Below are positions 10,388-18,631 of a stretch of DNA of 33,274 nt, piece by piece (position 1 is the stretch's first letter; each line of letters begins with the position of its first letter). The notes beneath the pieces were generated by a model. The model was not told the DNA's origin. It did not search any database and saw only the letters and a program-made list of their open reading frames with translations. The DNA lies in assembly GCA_025354605.1 (NCBI GenBank), contig JANXMN010000112.1, positions 1 through 33,274 of the forward strand, given 5' to 3'. The DNA is from Hymenobacter sp. (GTDB taxonomy: Bacteria; Bacteroidota; Bacteroidia; Cytophagales; Hymenobacteraceae). The position numbers were made by a program, and so were the translations under genes.

Positions 10388-10493
10388 TAAATTTAGCCCG
10401 TGCTGCTTCACCAAGCTCCGCAGCATGGGCGACTGGTGCATTTTTTTTCCTGAATTGCCGGTCCTTCACTGCGAGGGCCGGCAATTTTTTTTT
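10388..10493 (+). promoter_or_regulatory. Structured leader region before the sigma factor gene
   Basis: TAAATTTA at 10388-10395 resembles the Bacteroidota -7 box, but no good -33 TTG is seen at the right distance. Downstream are an 11-bp stem (10396-10406 with 10420-10430, one G-U pair) followed after ten bases by T8 (10441-10448), and a second hairpin (AATTGCCGG 10453-10461 with CCGGCAATT near 10478-10486) running into a T tract that ends at 10493. They lie between the terminator of the previous gene and the sigma factor start. They could be attenuators or extra terminators against read-through. Confidence 0.45.
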
Positions 10494-10539
10494 CAGGTCC
10501 GGGCGGTGATAATTGCGCTGGCAACGGATTAATAGATAC

Positions 10540-11133
10540 ATGGCTGCTTCAATGACTGCTTCCGCCCCCTTACTTTCTGCCCCGCCCCCAGCGGCCGAGG
10601 CTCTGCGCCAGACCCTGCTGGCCGACCGCGCGCTGGCCCTCACCCAGCTCTACCGCGGGGCTTTCCCCGCGGTGCGCCGGCTGGTGCAGCGCCAGGGCGG
10701 CAGCGCGCAGGATGCGCAGGACGTTTTTCAGGATGCCCTCGTCATCCTCTACGAGCAGGCCGTGGGCGGCGCACTCCTGCTCACGGCGGCACCCGGCACC
10801 TATCTGGTCAGCATTAGCCGCAACCTCTGGCGGCACGAGCAGCGCCGGCGCGCCCGCCTCCCGCACGAGCCCCTGCCCGACGACCCGGCCACCCTGCTGA
10901 CCGAACCGGACGAAGAGCCGGAAGCCCCCTTCGCCGTGCTCGACTACGTGGAGCGGCTGGGCGCGAAGTGCCGGGATGTTCTGCTCGGGTTCTATTACTT
11001 CCAGCAGCCGCTCACCCAAATTGCCGAAGCCCACGGCTACCGCTCGGTGCGCTCGGCCACGGTGCAGAAGTTCAAGTGTCTGGAGCGGCTGCGCGCGGCC
11101 GTCCGGGCCGTTTTCATCACCGAAACTGCCTGA
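10540..11133 (+). CDS. Sigma-70 family (ECF-like) RNA polymerase sigma factor
   Basis: 197 aa from ATG 10540; an ATG at 10552 is equally possible. Region 2 is visible as GGSAQDAQDVFQDALVILYE followed by YLVSISRNLWRHEQRRRA, the usual helix for -10 recognition and core binding. Region 4 near the C-terminus reads PLTQIAEAHGYRSVRSATVQ, followed by FKCLERLR, the helix-turn-helix for the -35 element. The acidic linker (PDEEPEAPFAVLDYVERL) is typical of ECF sigmas. It directs RNA polymerase to a small regulon. A small gene follows 3 nt later and is probably its co-transcribed partner. The region-4 helix has VRSATVQKFKC where many ECF factors have the pattern S.g.VksRL.RA, as is common in Bacteroidota. 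Confidence 0.85.
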   Translation: MAASMTASAPLLSAPPPAAEALRQTLLADRALALTQLYRGAFPAVRRLVQRQGGSAQDAQDVFQDALVILYEQAVGGALLLTAAPGTYLVSISRNLWRHEQRRRARLPHEPLPDDPATLLTEPDEEPEAPFAVLDYVERLGAKCRDVLLGFYYFQQPLTQIAEAHGYRSVRSATVQKFKCLERLRAAVRAVFITETA

Positions 11134-11136
11134 GCC

Positions 11137-11403
11137 ATGCGCCCCGCCCTCGACCGCCTGCACCTGATTGAGCAGCAGCTGCTGCGCACCCCGGCCGCCC
11201 TGCCGGCCGCCGCCTGGCAGCTGCGGCAGCTGTTCGACGGCGAGCTGGCCGCCGATGCCGCCGCCCAGCAGCGGCTCTACCACGGCCTGCGCCGGGCTGG
11301 CCGCCAGCAGCTGCGGCAGGAGCTGCGCCAGATTCATGCGCGGCTGTACGAGGCGGGGCCTGGCGGCTGGCGGGGCTGGTGGCGCCGCCTGTGGCCGGAG
11401 TAG
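11137..11403 (+). CDS. Small Arg/Gln/Leu-rich protein, candidate anti-sigma partner
   Basis: 88 aa, starting 3 nt after the sigma factor stop, so translation is probably coupled. The sequence has no HxxxCxxC zinc motif and no clear transmembrane helix. It has an amphipathic Gln/Leu/Arg-rich middle (GRQQLRQELRQIHARLYEAG) and an unusual Trp/Arg tail (GGWRGWWRRLWPE) that could associate with a membrane. In position it matches the anti-sigma factor gene of ECF operons, and LFDGELAADAAAQQRL resembles the start of such proteins. The function is inferred from position only. Confidence 0.6.
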   Translation: MRPALDRLHLIEQQLLRTPAALPAAAWQLRQLFDGELAADAAAQQRLYHGLRRAGRQQLRQELRQIHARLYEAGPGGWRGWWRRLWPE

Positions 11404-11509
11404 CGCGGACCGCTGATTTTGCTCATTTTCCGGGTTTTTGTTGACGAGTCTTTCGGCCCGGCTGGCCACGCCTTGCCCTTTTTTCAACCCTTTTAAGCCT
11501 TCATTTTTG

Positions 11510-12202
11510 ATGTTGAACCAAGCTGAATTTCGTAAATTCGCCGTGCACGGCCAGGGCCTCAACGGCCTGCGCGTCGACCAGTACATCCACCACGTCGAGG
11601 GCCTGGCCCGGCCTTACGTGCAGAACATGACCCGCTCCGTCATCGAGGAGCGCCCCCAGAATTTCCGCGAAATCGACGTGTTTTCGCGCCTCATCATGGA
11701 CCGCATCATTTTCCTGGGCCAGGCCGTCGACGACCACATCGCCAACATCATCAACGCCCAACTACTTTTTCTGGAGTCGGCCGATGCGCGCAAGGACATC
11801 CTGCTCTACATCAACTCGCCGGGGGGCTCGGTATACGCCGGCTTCGGCATGTACGACACTATGCAGTACGTGCAACCCGACGTGGCCACCATCTGCACGG
11901 GGCTGGCCGCCAGCATGGGCGCGTTTCTGCTCTGCGGCGGCGCCATCGGCAAACGCTCGGCTCTGCCCCACGCCCGCGTCATGATTCATCAGCCCTCGGG
12001 CGGCGTGCAGGGGCCGTCGGCCGACATCGAAATTACGGCCCGCGAAGTCATCAAAATTCGTGAGGAGCTGTACGGCATCTACGCCGAGCGCACCGGCAAA
12101 ACCTACCAGCAAATCCACGCCGACTCGGACCGCGACTTCTGGCTGCGCGCCGACGAAGCCAAAGCGTATGGGCTGATTGACGAGGTGTTGGAACGGAAGT
12201 AG
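11510..12202 (+). CDS. clpP: ATP-dependent Clp protease proteolytic subunit ClpP
   Basis: 230 aa from ATG 11510; earlier in-frame codons have no ATG and the product would lack family similarity. It is the self-compartmentalising serine peptidase that forms a double heptamer and degrades substrates unfolded by ClpX or ClpA/C. The catalytic triad is in place: Ser135 in GLAASMGA, His160 in [12 protein letters not shown] and Asp209 in DSDRDFW, with the His-Asp spacing of 49 found in E. coli ClpP. The oxyanion and substrate loop YINSPGGSV is also intact. No clpX follows. The next gene is a secreted repeat protein, so this clpP looks monocistronic. Confidence 0.95.
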   Translation: MLNQAEFRKFAVHGQGLNGLRVDQYIHHVEGLARPYVQNMTRSVIEERPQNFREIDVFSRLIMDRIIFLGQAVDDHIANIINAQLLFLESADARKDILLYINSPGGSVYAGFGMYDTMQYVQPDVATICTGLAASMGAFLLCGGAIGKRSALPHARVMIHQPSGGVQGPSADIEITAREVIKIREELYGIYAERTGKTYQQIHADSDRDFWLRADEAKAYGLIDEVLERK

Positions 12203-12242
12203 GCTTAAAATTCGGCTAGGGTCTTCTTCCACGCCCACGCCG

Positions 12243-12250
12243 TATTTTTG
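12243..12250 (+). promoter_or_regulatory. Candidate Bacteroidota -7 promoter box (TATTTTTG)
   Basis: TATTTTTG fits TAnnTTTG exactly and lies 26 nt before the start codon of the delta-60 repeat gene, leaving a 5' leader of about 20 nt. No clear -33 TTG is seen, which lowers confidence. Confidence 0.45.
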
Positions 12251-12276
12251 AGAGAAAACCCAACCCTTTCCCTCTA

Positions 12277-14832
12277 ATGCGCCGACTATTACTACTCGTA
12301 TGGCTCCTGGGCCTGCTGCTGCCCGCTGTTGCCCAGACGCAGCTCGACCCCAACTTTCTGGCGCAGGATTCGAACGCCCCCGCAGATTATGTTACTCAGG
12401 CCCTGCAACTGGCCGATGGGTCGCGCGTACTGCTGGGCAGTCTCGACCGGGCCGATGGGACGGTGGTCGCTAACCATCTGGCGAAGTACCTGCCTTCGGG
12501 CCAGCCCGATGTCGCTTTCAATACCCGCGTCAGCCAGTACAGCTTCGCACCTTATGCCATTGCCGAAGCGCCGGGCAACAAGCTGGTGGTGGCGCTGATT
12601 GGCCTCGCCACCCTGGGCTCCCAAACCTACTATGGGCTGGTGCGGCTCCTGGCCGATGGCACAGTGGATGCCGGATTCGCGCCGCAGCCGGCCGCGCTCA
12701 CCGCTTACGGCTACAGCACGGTATTGCTGGTTCAGGCAGATGGCAAAATCATCCTGACCAACGACATGGCTCTGACGCTCACGCAGAACAGCCGGGAAGT
12801 GGCCCGGCTCAATGCGGATGGTACGCCTGATACCAGCTTTAACAGCTTGGTGCCGGCTACCCTGGCTGGCAACAATTCGACTTACATCAACTGCCTCAGC
12901 CAGCAACCCGACGGCAAGCTGCTGGTTGGGGGCAACGTGGCGGTGGGCACCACACAGCAGGCTAAGTTGATACGCTTACTGACCATCGGGACCGCGGACC
13001 CCTCGTTTGCCTATCCAACAACGCTGAGCACCCCCCAGGCCCTGGCATTGCAGCCGGACGGCAAAGTGCTGGTGGCCATCCCCTACAGCAATCGGGTACT
13101 GGTACGGCTGCTGTCCACCGGCGCTATCGACCCCTCGTTTCAGGCCCCAGCCAACCTGACGGTTGAACCGTTTAGCACTGTTAATCCAACCAGCATTCAG
13201 GTTCAGCCCGATGGGCGGATTCTGGTGGGGAACGTCGACACCTACGGTACGCTGGGGTCGCGGACAGCGCACTCCTTCATCGTGCGGCTACTGGCCAATG
13301 GCACCCGCGACACCAGCTGGCAGCCCCCGGCGTTTGGCGACTACCAGGCCGCTGTGTACAGCCTGCAGCTGCTGCCCAACGGCCAGTTGCTGGTGGCGGG
13401 CGATGCCCGCTTGTATGCCCCGGTGCCGGCGCTGCCGACCCCGGTAGCCGTGCTCGGCCCCAATGGGGCACTGACCACCGGCTTTGCGCCCGTAGTGCAG
13501 CAAGGGGGTGCCATTCTCAGCATGACCTTGCAATCGGATGGTCGCATCTTGGCCGGCGGCAACTTCAGCGAAATCAACGGCACGGTGGCCCGCAACCTGG
13601 CCCGGTTCAACCCCGATGGGACGCTTGATGTGCCCTTCACGACCAACGCGGCGGTGTACGGCGGCTACGTGGCGAGCGTGGCCCTCCAGCCCGACGGCAA
13701 GATGCTGATTGGCGGCTCGTTCATCAACGCGGGGGGACAGCCCCGGGCCGGGGTGGCCCGGCTGCTCGCGTCGGGGCTGCTCGACCCCACCTTCACGCCG
13801 GCCCTCCAGCCCAACAGCCCGCTCTTCGCGCAGCGCATTCACCAGGTGGCGCTGCTGCCCAACGGCCAAGTGATAGCGGGCGGCGAGCTGATACCGGCCG
13901 GCGGCAGCCAGGAACAGTACCTGGTGATGTTTGGCCCGACGGGCACACTCGACCCGGGCTTTCAGCCGCCCACAGCCGGCTCGCCCTACGGCGATGTGCG
14001 CCTGGCAGTGCAGCCCGATGGGAAAATTATCACGGCTAACTTGGTCTTTCCGAATAGCCGAACTCTGGAAACAGTAGCCCGGCTGCTGCCCGATGGCTCG
14101 CTGGACCCCAGCTTCGCACGTCTGCCCGCGCCCGGCAACGGCAATAGCCCTGCCACCATCTATTCGCTGGCCCTGTACCCCGACGGACGAGTGCTGCTCG
14201 GCGGAAGTTTCTCACGTTTCTCCTCCATCAATACCTCCGGGGTAGCTCGGCTGTTGCCCAACGGCCAGTCTGATGCCACTTACCTGTCTTCGATAGGGTC
14301 CTTTCAGCCGCACACCGTGGCTCTGCAGCCCAATGGCCGCATACTGGCAGCCGGCGTCAACTACGGGAACACCACCAATCCGCCCATGATTCGTCTGCTG
14401 TCCGATGGCAGCGTCGATACCAGCTTCGACCGTAGCAAGGGTCCGGCCCACGGCAGCTATGTGACGAAGCTGCAGGTGCAGGCCGATGGCGGTATTCTGG
14501 TGGCGGGCGGATTCAAATCGGTTGCGGGCCAGCCACTTACCTTCCTCGTGCGCCTGCTCGATGCCAACGTGCTGCGCGTGGGCAGCCCCCAGGCCGAGCC
14601 CATCACCAGCGCCTGGCCCGTGCCCACGCACGATGTGCTGCACTTGGCCCTCGACGCGGCAGCCCATCCGCAGCGGGTGCAGCTGCTCGACGTGCTGGGC
14701 CATGTGGTGCGGACGCAAGCAGCCCCGGCCGCTAATATGACACTGCCGACTGCCGGACTGCCAGCCGGCACCTACCTGCTGCGCGTCGACTATGCCAGCG
14801 GAGTAGTTACGCGGCGCGTGGTGGTAGAGTAA
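12277..14832 (+). CDS. T9SS-exported delta-60 repeat (beta-propeller-like) protein
   Basis: 851 aa with signal peptide LLLLVWLLGLLLPAVAQ. Most of the protein is a series of units of about 50-60 residues with the core LQPDGKILVGG...G...RLLADGTVDPSF, the hallmark of the delta-60 repeat (TIGR02608 family). About a dozen units can be counted between residues 25 and 765. The last 80 residues form a type A T9SS sorting domain (AWPVPTHDVLHLAL ... LPAGTYLLRVDY). The protein is therefore exported through the outer membrane and released or anchored at the surface. The ligand or enzyme function is unknown. A hairpin with 8-bp arms (about 14868-14890) follows the stop but lacks a T tract. Confidence 0.88.
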   Translation: MRRLLLLVWLLGLLLPAVAQTQLDPNFLAQDSNAPADYVTQALQLADGSRVLLGSLDRADGTVVANHLAKYLPSGQPDVAFNTRVSQYSFAPYAIAEAPGNKLVVALIGLATLGSQTYYGLVRLLADGTVDAGFAPQPAALTAYGYSTVLLVQADGKIILTNDMALTLTQNSREVARLNADGTPDTSFNSLVPATLAGNNSTYINCLSQQPDGKLLVGGNVAVGTTQQAKLIRLLTIGTADPSFAYPTTLSTPQALALQPDGKVLVAIPYSNRVLVRLLSTGAIDPSFQAPANLTVEPFSTVNPTSIQVQPDGRILVGNVDTYGTLGSRTAHSFIVRLLANGTRDTSWQPPAFGDYQAAVYSLQLLPNGQLLVAGDARLYAPVPALPTPVAVLGPNGALTTGFAPVVQQGGAILSMTLQSDGRILAGGNFSEINGTVARNLARFNPDGTLDVPFTTNAAVYGGYVASVALQPDGKMLIGGSFINAGGQPRAGVARLLASGLLDPTFTPALQPNSPLFAQRIHQVALLPNGQVIAGGELIPAGGSQEQYLVMFGPTGTLDPGFQPPTAGSPYGDVRLAVQPDGKIITANLVFPNSRTLETVARLLPDGSLDPSFARLPAPGNGNSPATIYSLALYPDGRVLLGGSFSRFSSINTSGVARLLPNGQSDATYLSSIGSFQPHTVALQPNGRILAAGVNYGNTTNPPMIRLLSDGSVDTSFDRSKGPAHGSYVTKLQVQADGGILVAGGFKSVAGQPLTFLVRLLDANVLRVGSPQAEPITSAWPVPTHDVLHLALDAAAHPQRVQLLDVLGHVVRTQAAPAANMTLPTAGLPAGTYLLRVDYASGVVTRRVVVE

Positions 14833-14867
14833 GCGCCGGGCTGGTTTCCCGCACTCCCCCAGCTCCG

Positions 14868-14891
14868 CCGAAGCATCCAAAGCTTCGGCCG
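14868..14891 (+). terminator. Hairpin between the delta-60 gene and the CDF transporter gene
   Basis: GCCGAAGC and GCTTCGGC form an 8-bp stem with a loop of about 7 nt. Only a short CCCGTTT follows, so termination would be weak. Confidence 0.4.
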
Positions 14892-14930
14892 CCCGTTTGA
14901 AGGCAAGCAACCCTCAAGGTTCCTACACCC

Positions 14931-15887
14931 ATGCCCCACGACCACTCCGCCCACGCCGGCCACGCCCACGCCGCCCCGCCGCCCGGCGGCGGCTTCCAGG
15001 CCGCCTTCGCCATTGGCATTGCCCTCAACATCCTCTTCGTTATTGCCGAAACGGCCGGCGGGCTCTGGGCCAACTCGGCCGCGCTGCTCTCCGATGCCGG
15101 CCACAACCTGAGCGACGTGCTGAGCCTGGCCCTGGCCTGGGGCGCGGCCTGGCTGGCGGGCCTGCCCGCGACGCGACGCTACACCTTCGGCTACCGGGGG
15201 GCCACCATTCAGGCGGCGCTGCTGAACACAGCCCTGCTTTACGCGGCGCTGGGCTTTATCCTCTGGGAGACCCTCGACCACCTGCGCCACCCCGCCCCGG
15301 TAAACGGCAAGCTGGTGATGCTGCTGGCCGGCCTGGGCATCATCGTCAACGGCATCACGGCCCTGCTCTTTCGCAGTGGCCAAAAAGGCGACGTGAACGT
15401 GCGCGGGGCTTACCTGCACATGCTCACCGATGCGCTCGTGAGCGTTGGCGTGGTGGCCGGCGGCGGGCTGGTGCTGCTCACCGGCTGGGCCTGGCTCGAC
15501 CCGGTTATCGGTCTCATCATTCTGGGCGTCATCGCCTATAGCTCGTGGGGGCTGCTGCGCGACAGCCTGCGCCTGGGCCTGCAGGCCGTGCCCGAGGGCA
15601 TCGACCCCGAAGCCGTCCGCGCCTGGCTACTGGCTCAGCCCGAAGTCGAGTCCGTCCACGACCTGCACATCTGGAGCCTGAGCAGCTCGGGCCACGATGC
15701 CGCCCTCATGGCCCACCTCGTGCGCCCCGGCGGGGCCGATGCTGCCTGGCTCGGAGCCCTCACCAAGGGCCTGGAAACCAACTTCCACATCCACCACAGC
15801 ACCGTGCAGGTAGAAGACGGCGAGCTGTCCGGCGGCTGCCACAGCCACTGCGAAATATCTCCGTCGCTGGCCCAGGCCGCCAGTTGA
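14931..15887 (+). CDS. Cation diffusion facilitator (CzcD/ZitB-type) metal efflux transporter
   Basis: 318 aa. The N-terminus is His-rich (PHDHSAHAGHAHA), as in Zn-exporting CDF proteins. About six transmembrane helices follow. Site-A ligands are present: Asp55/His58/Asp62 in SDAGHNLSD on TM2 and His163/Asp167 in HMLTDAL on TM5. The soluble C-terminal domain (about 215-295) contains VHDLHIWSLSS and HIHHSTVQVE, the metal-binding alpha/beta fold. It should exchange cytoplasmic Zn2+ (or Co2+/Cd2+) for protons across the inner membrane. The GCHSHC-like tail adds possible metal ligands. The exact metal cannot be read from sequence. Confidence 0.9.
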   Translation: MPHDHSAHAGHAHAAPPPGGGFQAAFAIGIALNILFVIAETAGGLWANSAALLSDAGHNLSDVLSLALAWGAAWLAGLPATRRYTFGYRGATIQAALLNTALLYAALGFILWETLDHLRHPAPVNGKLVMLLAGLGIIVNGITALLFRSGQKGDVNVRGAYLHMLTDALVSVGVVAGGGLVLLTGWAWLDPVIGLIILGVIAYSSWGLLRDSLRLGLQAVPEGIDPEAVRAWLLAQPEVESVHDLHIWSLSSSGHDAALMAHLVRPGGADAAWLGALTKGLETNFHIHHSTVQVEDGELSGGCHSHCEISPSLAQAAS

Positions 15888-16195
15888 AATCCGCTCGGCC
15901 CCATCATGTAGTGATTCGTGACGGCTAAGCGGCGGTTCCTTCGCGGTAAGTAGGACTTAATCGAACCCGATTAGAATTTCCTCGGTGCGGAGCAGGGCTT
16001 GGTGGGTGCCAAGTAAGATTTCGTTGAGGGCAAGTATAATTTATTTCGCATCGAGTAGAGTTTCTTCCGGGCCGAGCAGGATTTCTTTTAGGCCAAGCAC
16101 CCGCGCCGCCTGTCGAGCTGGCAGTGATTTGCCCCGGGCAGGAGTTAATCCGCAACAATTGGGTGCATGGCTGCGGTGGCTTGGCTTTCCGGCCC
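15888..16195. other. Non-coding stretch between the CDF and MFS genes
   Basis: This gap of about 310 nt is richer in A and T than its neighbours and is dominated by the 21-bp degenerate tandem array described separately (15928-16116). A frame of the MFS gene is formally open back to 15985, but the translated extension is a low-complexity Ser/Arg peptide and is not believable as an N-terminus. Confidence 0.6.
15928..16116. repeat. Degenerate 21-bp tandem array, 7 clear plus 2 weak units
   Basis: Units start at 15949, 15970, 15991, 16012, 16033, 16054 and 16075 and are each exactly 21 nt long. Weaker units precede (15928) and follow (16096). The shared pattern is AGYAGGATTTCnTnnGGGCC with strong drift between units. 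Read on the minus strand in one phase, each unit gives a heptapeptide close to GxxEILL (for example GLKEILL, GPEETLL, ALNEILL), broken by two TAA codons. The array could be the remains of a heptad-repeat coding sequence or a non-coding minisatellite. No transposon ends are seen. Confidence 0.75.
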
Positions 16196-16203
16196 TACAT
16201 TTC
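16196..16203 (+). promoter_or_regulatory. Candidate -7 box (TACATTTC) for the MFS gene
   Basis: TACATTTC is one base from TAnnTTTG and ends 3 nt before the ATG at 16207, which would make the transcript leaderless or nearly so. A TTG at 16181 is too close for a -33 element, so support is modest. Confidence 0.35.
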
Positions 16204-16206
16204 GCC

Positions 16207-17454
16207 ATGCAAGCCATCCACCCTGCCAAAAATGCTGGCACCATCCTCACCGCCGCTGTCATCGTGGCGGCGCTGGGCTATTTCGTCGACATCTACGACC
16301 TGATTCTGTTCAGCATCGTGCGCGTCGAGAGCCTCCACGACCTAGGCGTGACGGCCGCCAGCGAGGTTACCAACCAGGGCCTGTTTCTGATAAACATGCA
16401 GATGGGCGGCATGCTGGCGGGCGGTATCCTGTGGGGCATTCTCGGCGATAAAAAGGGGCGGCTGTCGGTGCTGTTCGGCTCGATTCTGCTCTATTCGCTG
16501 GCCAACATCGCCAACGGCTTCGTCACCAGTATCGACCAGTATGCCTGGCTGCGGCTGGTGGCTGGCATCGGGCTGGCCGGCGAGTTGGGCGCGGGAATCA
16601 CGCTCGTGAGCGAGAGCCTGCCCAAGGAAAAGCGCGGCTACGGCACCATGGTGGTGGCCACCGTGGGCGTGAGCGGGGCCTTGCTGGGCTACTGGGTGGG
16701 CCACGCCTGGGGCTGGCGCAACGCCTATTTTGTGGGCGGCGGGCTGGGCCTGGCGCTGCTGGTGCTGCGCGTGAGCGTGTTCGAATCGGGCATGTTCCGG
16801 CAGGTGCAGGCCCGCACCGAGGTGGCGCGCGGCAACTTCCTCAGCCTGTTCACCAACCCGGTGCGGCTGGGCAAGTACCTGCGCATCCTGCTGATTGGGG
16901 TGCCGCTGTGGTTCGTGGTGGGCATTCTCGTGACCCTGGCCCCGGAGTTTGGCAAGGCCCTGGGCCTCACGGGCGGAGTCACGGCCGGGCTGGCGGTGTT
17001 CTGGTGCTACTTCGGGCTGGTGTTCGGCGACTTTATCAGCGGGGCGCTCAGCCAGGTGTGGCACTCGCGCAACAAGGCGTTGCAGGTGTTTCTGGTGTTC
17101 TGCGCGGTGCTGGTGGGCGTGTATTTGTTTGGCGTGCCGGGCGCTTCGCCCACCATCTTTTACGCCGTGTGCTTCGTGCTGGGCGTGTCGGTGGGCTTCT
17201 GGGCCTTGTTCGTGACGGTGGCGGCCGAGCAGTTCGGCACCAACCTGCGGGCCACGGTGGCTACCACGGCCCCCAACTTCGCGCGCGGCGCGGTAGTAGG
17301 GCTGGTGCCGGCGTTCAAGTACCTGAGCGGGGCGCTGGGCGGCATCGTGGCCGGCGCGGCCGTGCTGGGCGCGCTCACGCTGGTGGTAGCCTTCTGGGCC
17401 GTGAGCACCCTGCCCGAGAGCTACGGCAAAGACCTGGACTACGTGGAGGACTAG
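16207..17454 (+). CDS. Major facilitator superfamily transporter
   Basis: 415 aa from ATG 16207, with about twelve hydrophobic helices. The loop between helices 2 and 3 carries the MFS motif A variant GDKKGRLS, and LRLVAGIGLAGELGAGITL fits the helix 4 region of metabolite:H+ symporters (sugar porter/AAHS-like). YFVDIYDLILFSIV in helix 1 has the D..D pattern seen in those families. The substrate cannot be assigned; a small organic acid or sugar is plausible. No enzyme genes that would hint at the substrate are adjacent. An earlier start at 15985 was rejected because it would run through the tandem array. Confidence 0.85.
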   Translation: MQAIHPAKNAGTILTAAVIVAALGYFVDIYDLILFSIVRVESLHDLGVTAASEVTNQGLFLINMQMGGMLAGGILWGILGDKKGRLSVLFGSILLYSLANIANGFVTSIDQYAWLRLVAGIGLAGELGAGITLVSESLPKEKRGYGTMVVATVGVSGALLGYWVGHAWGWRNAYFVGGGLGLALLVLRVSVFESGMFRQVQARTEVARGNFLSLFTNPVRLGKYLRILLIGVPLWFVVGILVTLAPEFGKALGLTGGVTAGLAVFWCYFGLVFGDFISGALSQVWHSRNKALQVFLVFCAVLVGVYLFGVPGASPTIFYAVCFVLGVSVGFWALFVTVAAEQFGTNLRATVATTAPNFARGAVVGLVPAFKYLSGALGGIVAGAAVLGALTLVVAFWAVSTLPESYGKDLDYVED

Positions 17455-17561
17455 CACCCCCGGCCGCGCTGGCCTGGCCCCGGATACTCGAACTTCTTGA
17501 TAACCTTGCCGAATGGGCGGCGTACACAGCCTACACCTAACGGGCAGCCCCGCCCTTCCCC

Positions 17562-17969
17562 ATGAAAAAGTTCTTCGGCCTGCTGGCCCTTCTCGCCGTT
17601 TCCGCCTTCTCGGCCCAGGCCCAAACCACTCCGCCCAACCCGCCCGACCCGGCCATTGCGCCCAACGTCACCGTCACCCCCGAGCAGCAGGCCCAGCGCG
17701 CCGCCGATGCCAAGGCCAACTACGAGGCCCAGAAGCAGCAAAGCAGCAACAGCGACCAGGCCGTGCGCGACAGCCGCAGCCAGCTCAAGGAAACCGCCAA
17801 CCAGAAAAGCGACCTGAAAAAGCAGCTCCGCGACCAGCGCCACCAGGAAAGCGCCCAGAAAGACCAGCTTAAGCAGCAGCGCGACCAAGCCAAGGAAGCC
17901 AAAAAGCAGGAGCGTGCCGCCCACGACGCGGCCCGCGAAGAAAAGAAGCGCGCCAAGGAAATGAAGTAA
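17562..17969 (+). CDS. Small secreted/periplasmic coiled-coil protein, unknown
   Basis: 135 aa with signal peptide MKKFFGLLALLAVSAFSAQAQ, a short Pro-rich segment, and then about 95 residues made almost entirely of Lys, Gln, Ala, Glu, Asp and Arg without a break by hydrophobics, predicting a long charged helix or coiled coil. The tail EEKKRAKEMK is strongly basic. I recognise no family. A small periplasmic structural or chaperone-like role is only a guess. Confidence 0.65.
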   Translation: MKKFFGLLALLAVSAFSAQAQTTPPNPPDPAIAPNVTVTPEQQAQRAADAKANYEAQKQQSSNSDQAVRDSRSQLKETANQKSDLKKQLRDQRHQESAQKDQLKQQRDQAKEAKKQERAAHDAAREEKKRAKEMK

Positions 17970-17997
17970 CCAGCGCCGGCTTTCGTCGTTTACCCAG

Positions 17998-18024
17998 AAC
18001 TCCGGCTTCGGCCGGAGTTTTTTT
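17998..18024 (+). terminator. Intrinsic terminator after the coiled-coil protein gene
   Basis: ACTCCGGC, a TTCG tetraloop and GCCGGAGT are followed directly by seven T. This is a compact, strong Rho-independent terminator. Confidence 0.9.
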
Positions 18025-18050
18025 ATGGCCCGGCTCCGGCCCGCGCCCCC

Positions 18051-18058
18051 TACTTTCG
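18051..18058 (+). promoter_or_regulatory. Candidate -7 box (TACTTTCG) for the DUF6526 gene
   Basis: TACTTTCG fits TAnnTTTG with one change and lies 24 nt before the start codon, directly after the preceding terminator. No good -33 TTG is visible. Confidence 0.4.
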
Positions 18059-18082
18059 CCCCACCAAACCATTTTTGTTCTT

Positions 18083-18529
18083 ATGGCCACGCCCACCAAA
18101 AACACCCCCATGTACTACCCATGGCACCATTTCGTGCTGCTGCCCCTGGCCCTGCTCATGGCGGGCTACACCATTTTTCGCTATACCAAAGTGGCCGGCG
18201 CCGACGACCAGATTGCCCGGCTCTGGTTTTCGGTGGCCGCGCTGGCCGTCATCGGCCTCGGGGTGCTGGTGATGCTGCGCCAGCACTACGCCCTGCAATT
18301 GCAGGACCGCATCTGCCGGCTCGAGGTGCGCCAGCGCTATTTCGAGGTGAGCGGCCAGCGCTTCGCCGAGCTCGAAAAACAGCTTAGCGTGGCCCAGATA
18401 TTGAGCCTGCGCCTGGCCGGCGATGCCGAGCTACCCGCCCTGGCCCGCGCCGCCGCCGCCGAAAACCTCAACCCGAAAGACATTCAGGCCCGTATCACCG
18501 ACTTTCAGTTCGACACCATGCGCGTATGA
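18083..18529 (+). CDS. DUF6526 family membrane protein
   Basis: 148 aa. Two transmembrane helices (about 17-36 and 50-70) follow an aromatic start YYPWHHFVLLPL. The conserved stretch MLRQHYALQLQDRICRLEVRQRYF, then SGQRFAELEKQL and DAELPALARAA, matches what I recall of the DUF6526 family, widespread in Bacteroidota. The C-terminal half is a cytoplasmic helical domain ending in FDTMRV. The function is unknown. The stop is 10 nt before a heptamer-repeat hairpin that separates it from the next gene. Confidence 0.75.
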   Translation: MATPTKNTPMYYPWHHFVLLPLALLMAGYTIFRYTKVAGADDQIARLWFSVAALAVIGLGVLVMLRQHYALQLQDRICRLEVRQRYFEVSGQRFAELEKQLSVAQILSLRLAGDAELPALARAAAAENLNPKDIQARITDFQFDTMRV

Positions 18530-18538
18530 CATTGTTGA

Positions 18539-18626
18539 GTTTCTCGTTTCTGGTTGCTCGTTGCCGGCTTCACGCAATGCTTTTCAACCAGAAACGAGCA
18601 ACCAGAAACGAGAAACCAGAAACTTC
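18539..18626. repeat. Heptamer-repeat inverted array A
   Basis: Two perfectly complementary 24-nt arms (18539-18562 and 18593-18616) flank a 30-nt loop. Each arm is built from 7-nt units. The right side reads AACCAGA, AACGAGC, AACCAGA, AACGAGA, AACCAGA from about 18586 on. It fills the gap between the DUF6526 and DUF4286 genes. Sister arrays lie at 20245 and 21766. Confidence 0.85.
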
Positions 18627-18631
18627 ACTCC

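Noticed and set aside
15928..16116. 21-bp array as CRISPR or plasmid iterons
   Set aside because: Units are contiguous without spacers, and no replication initiator, DnaA boxes or partition genes are nearby.
15985..16206. N-terminal extension of the MFS transporter
   Set aside because: It would translate the 21-bp array into a Ser/Arg low-complexity peptide with no membrane segment.
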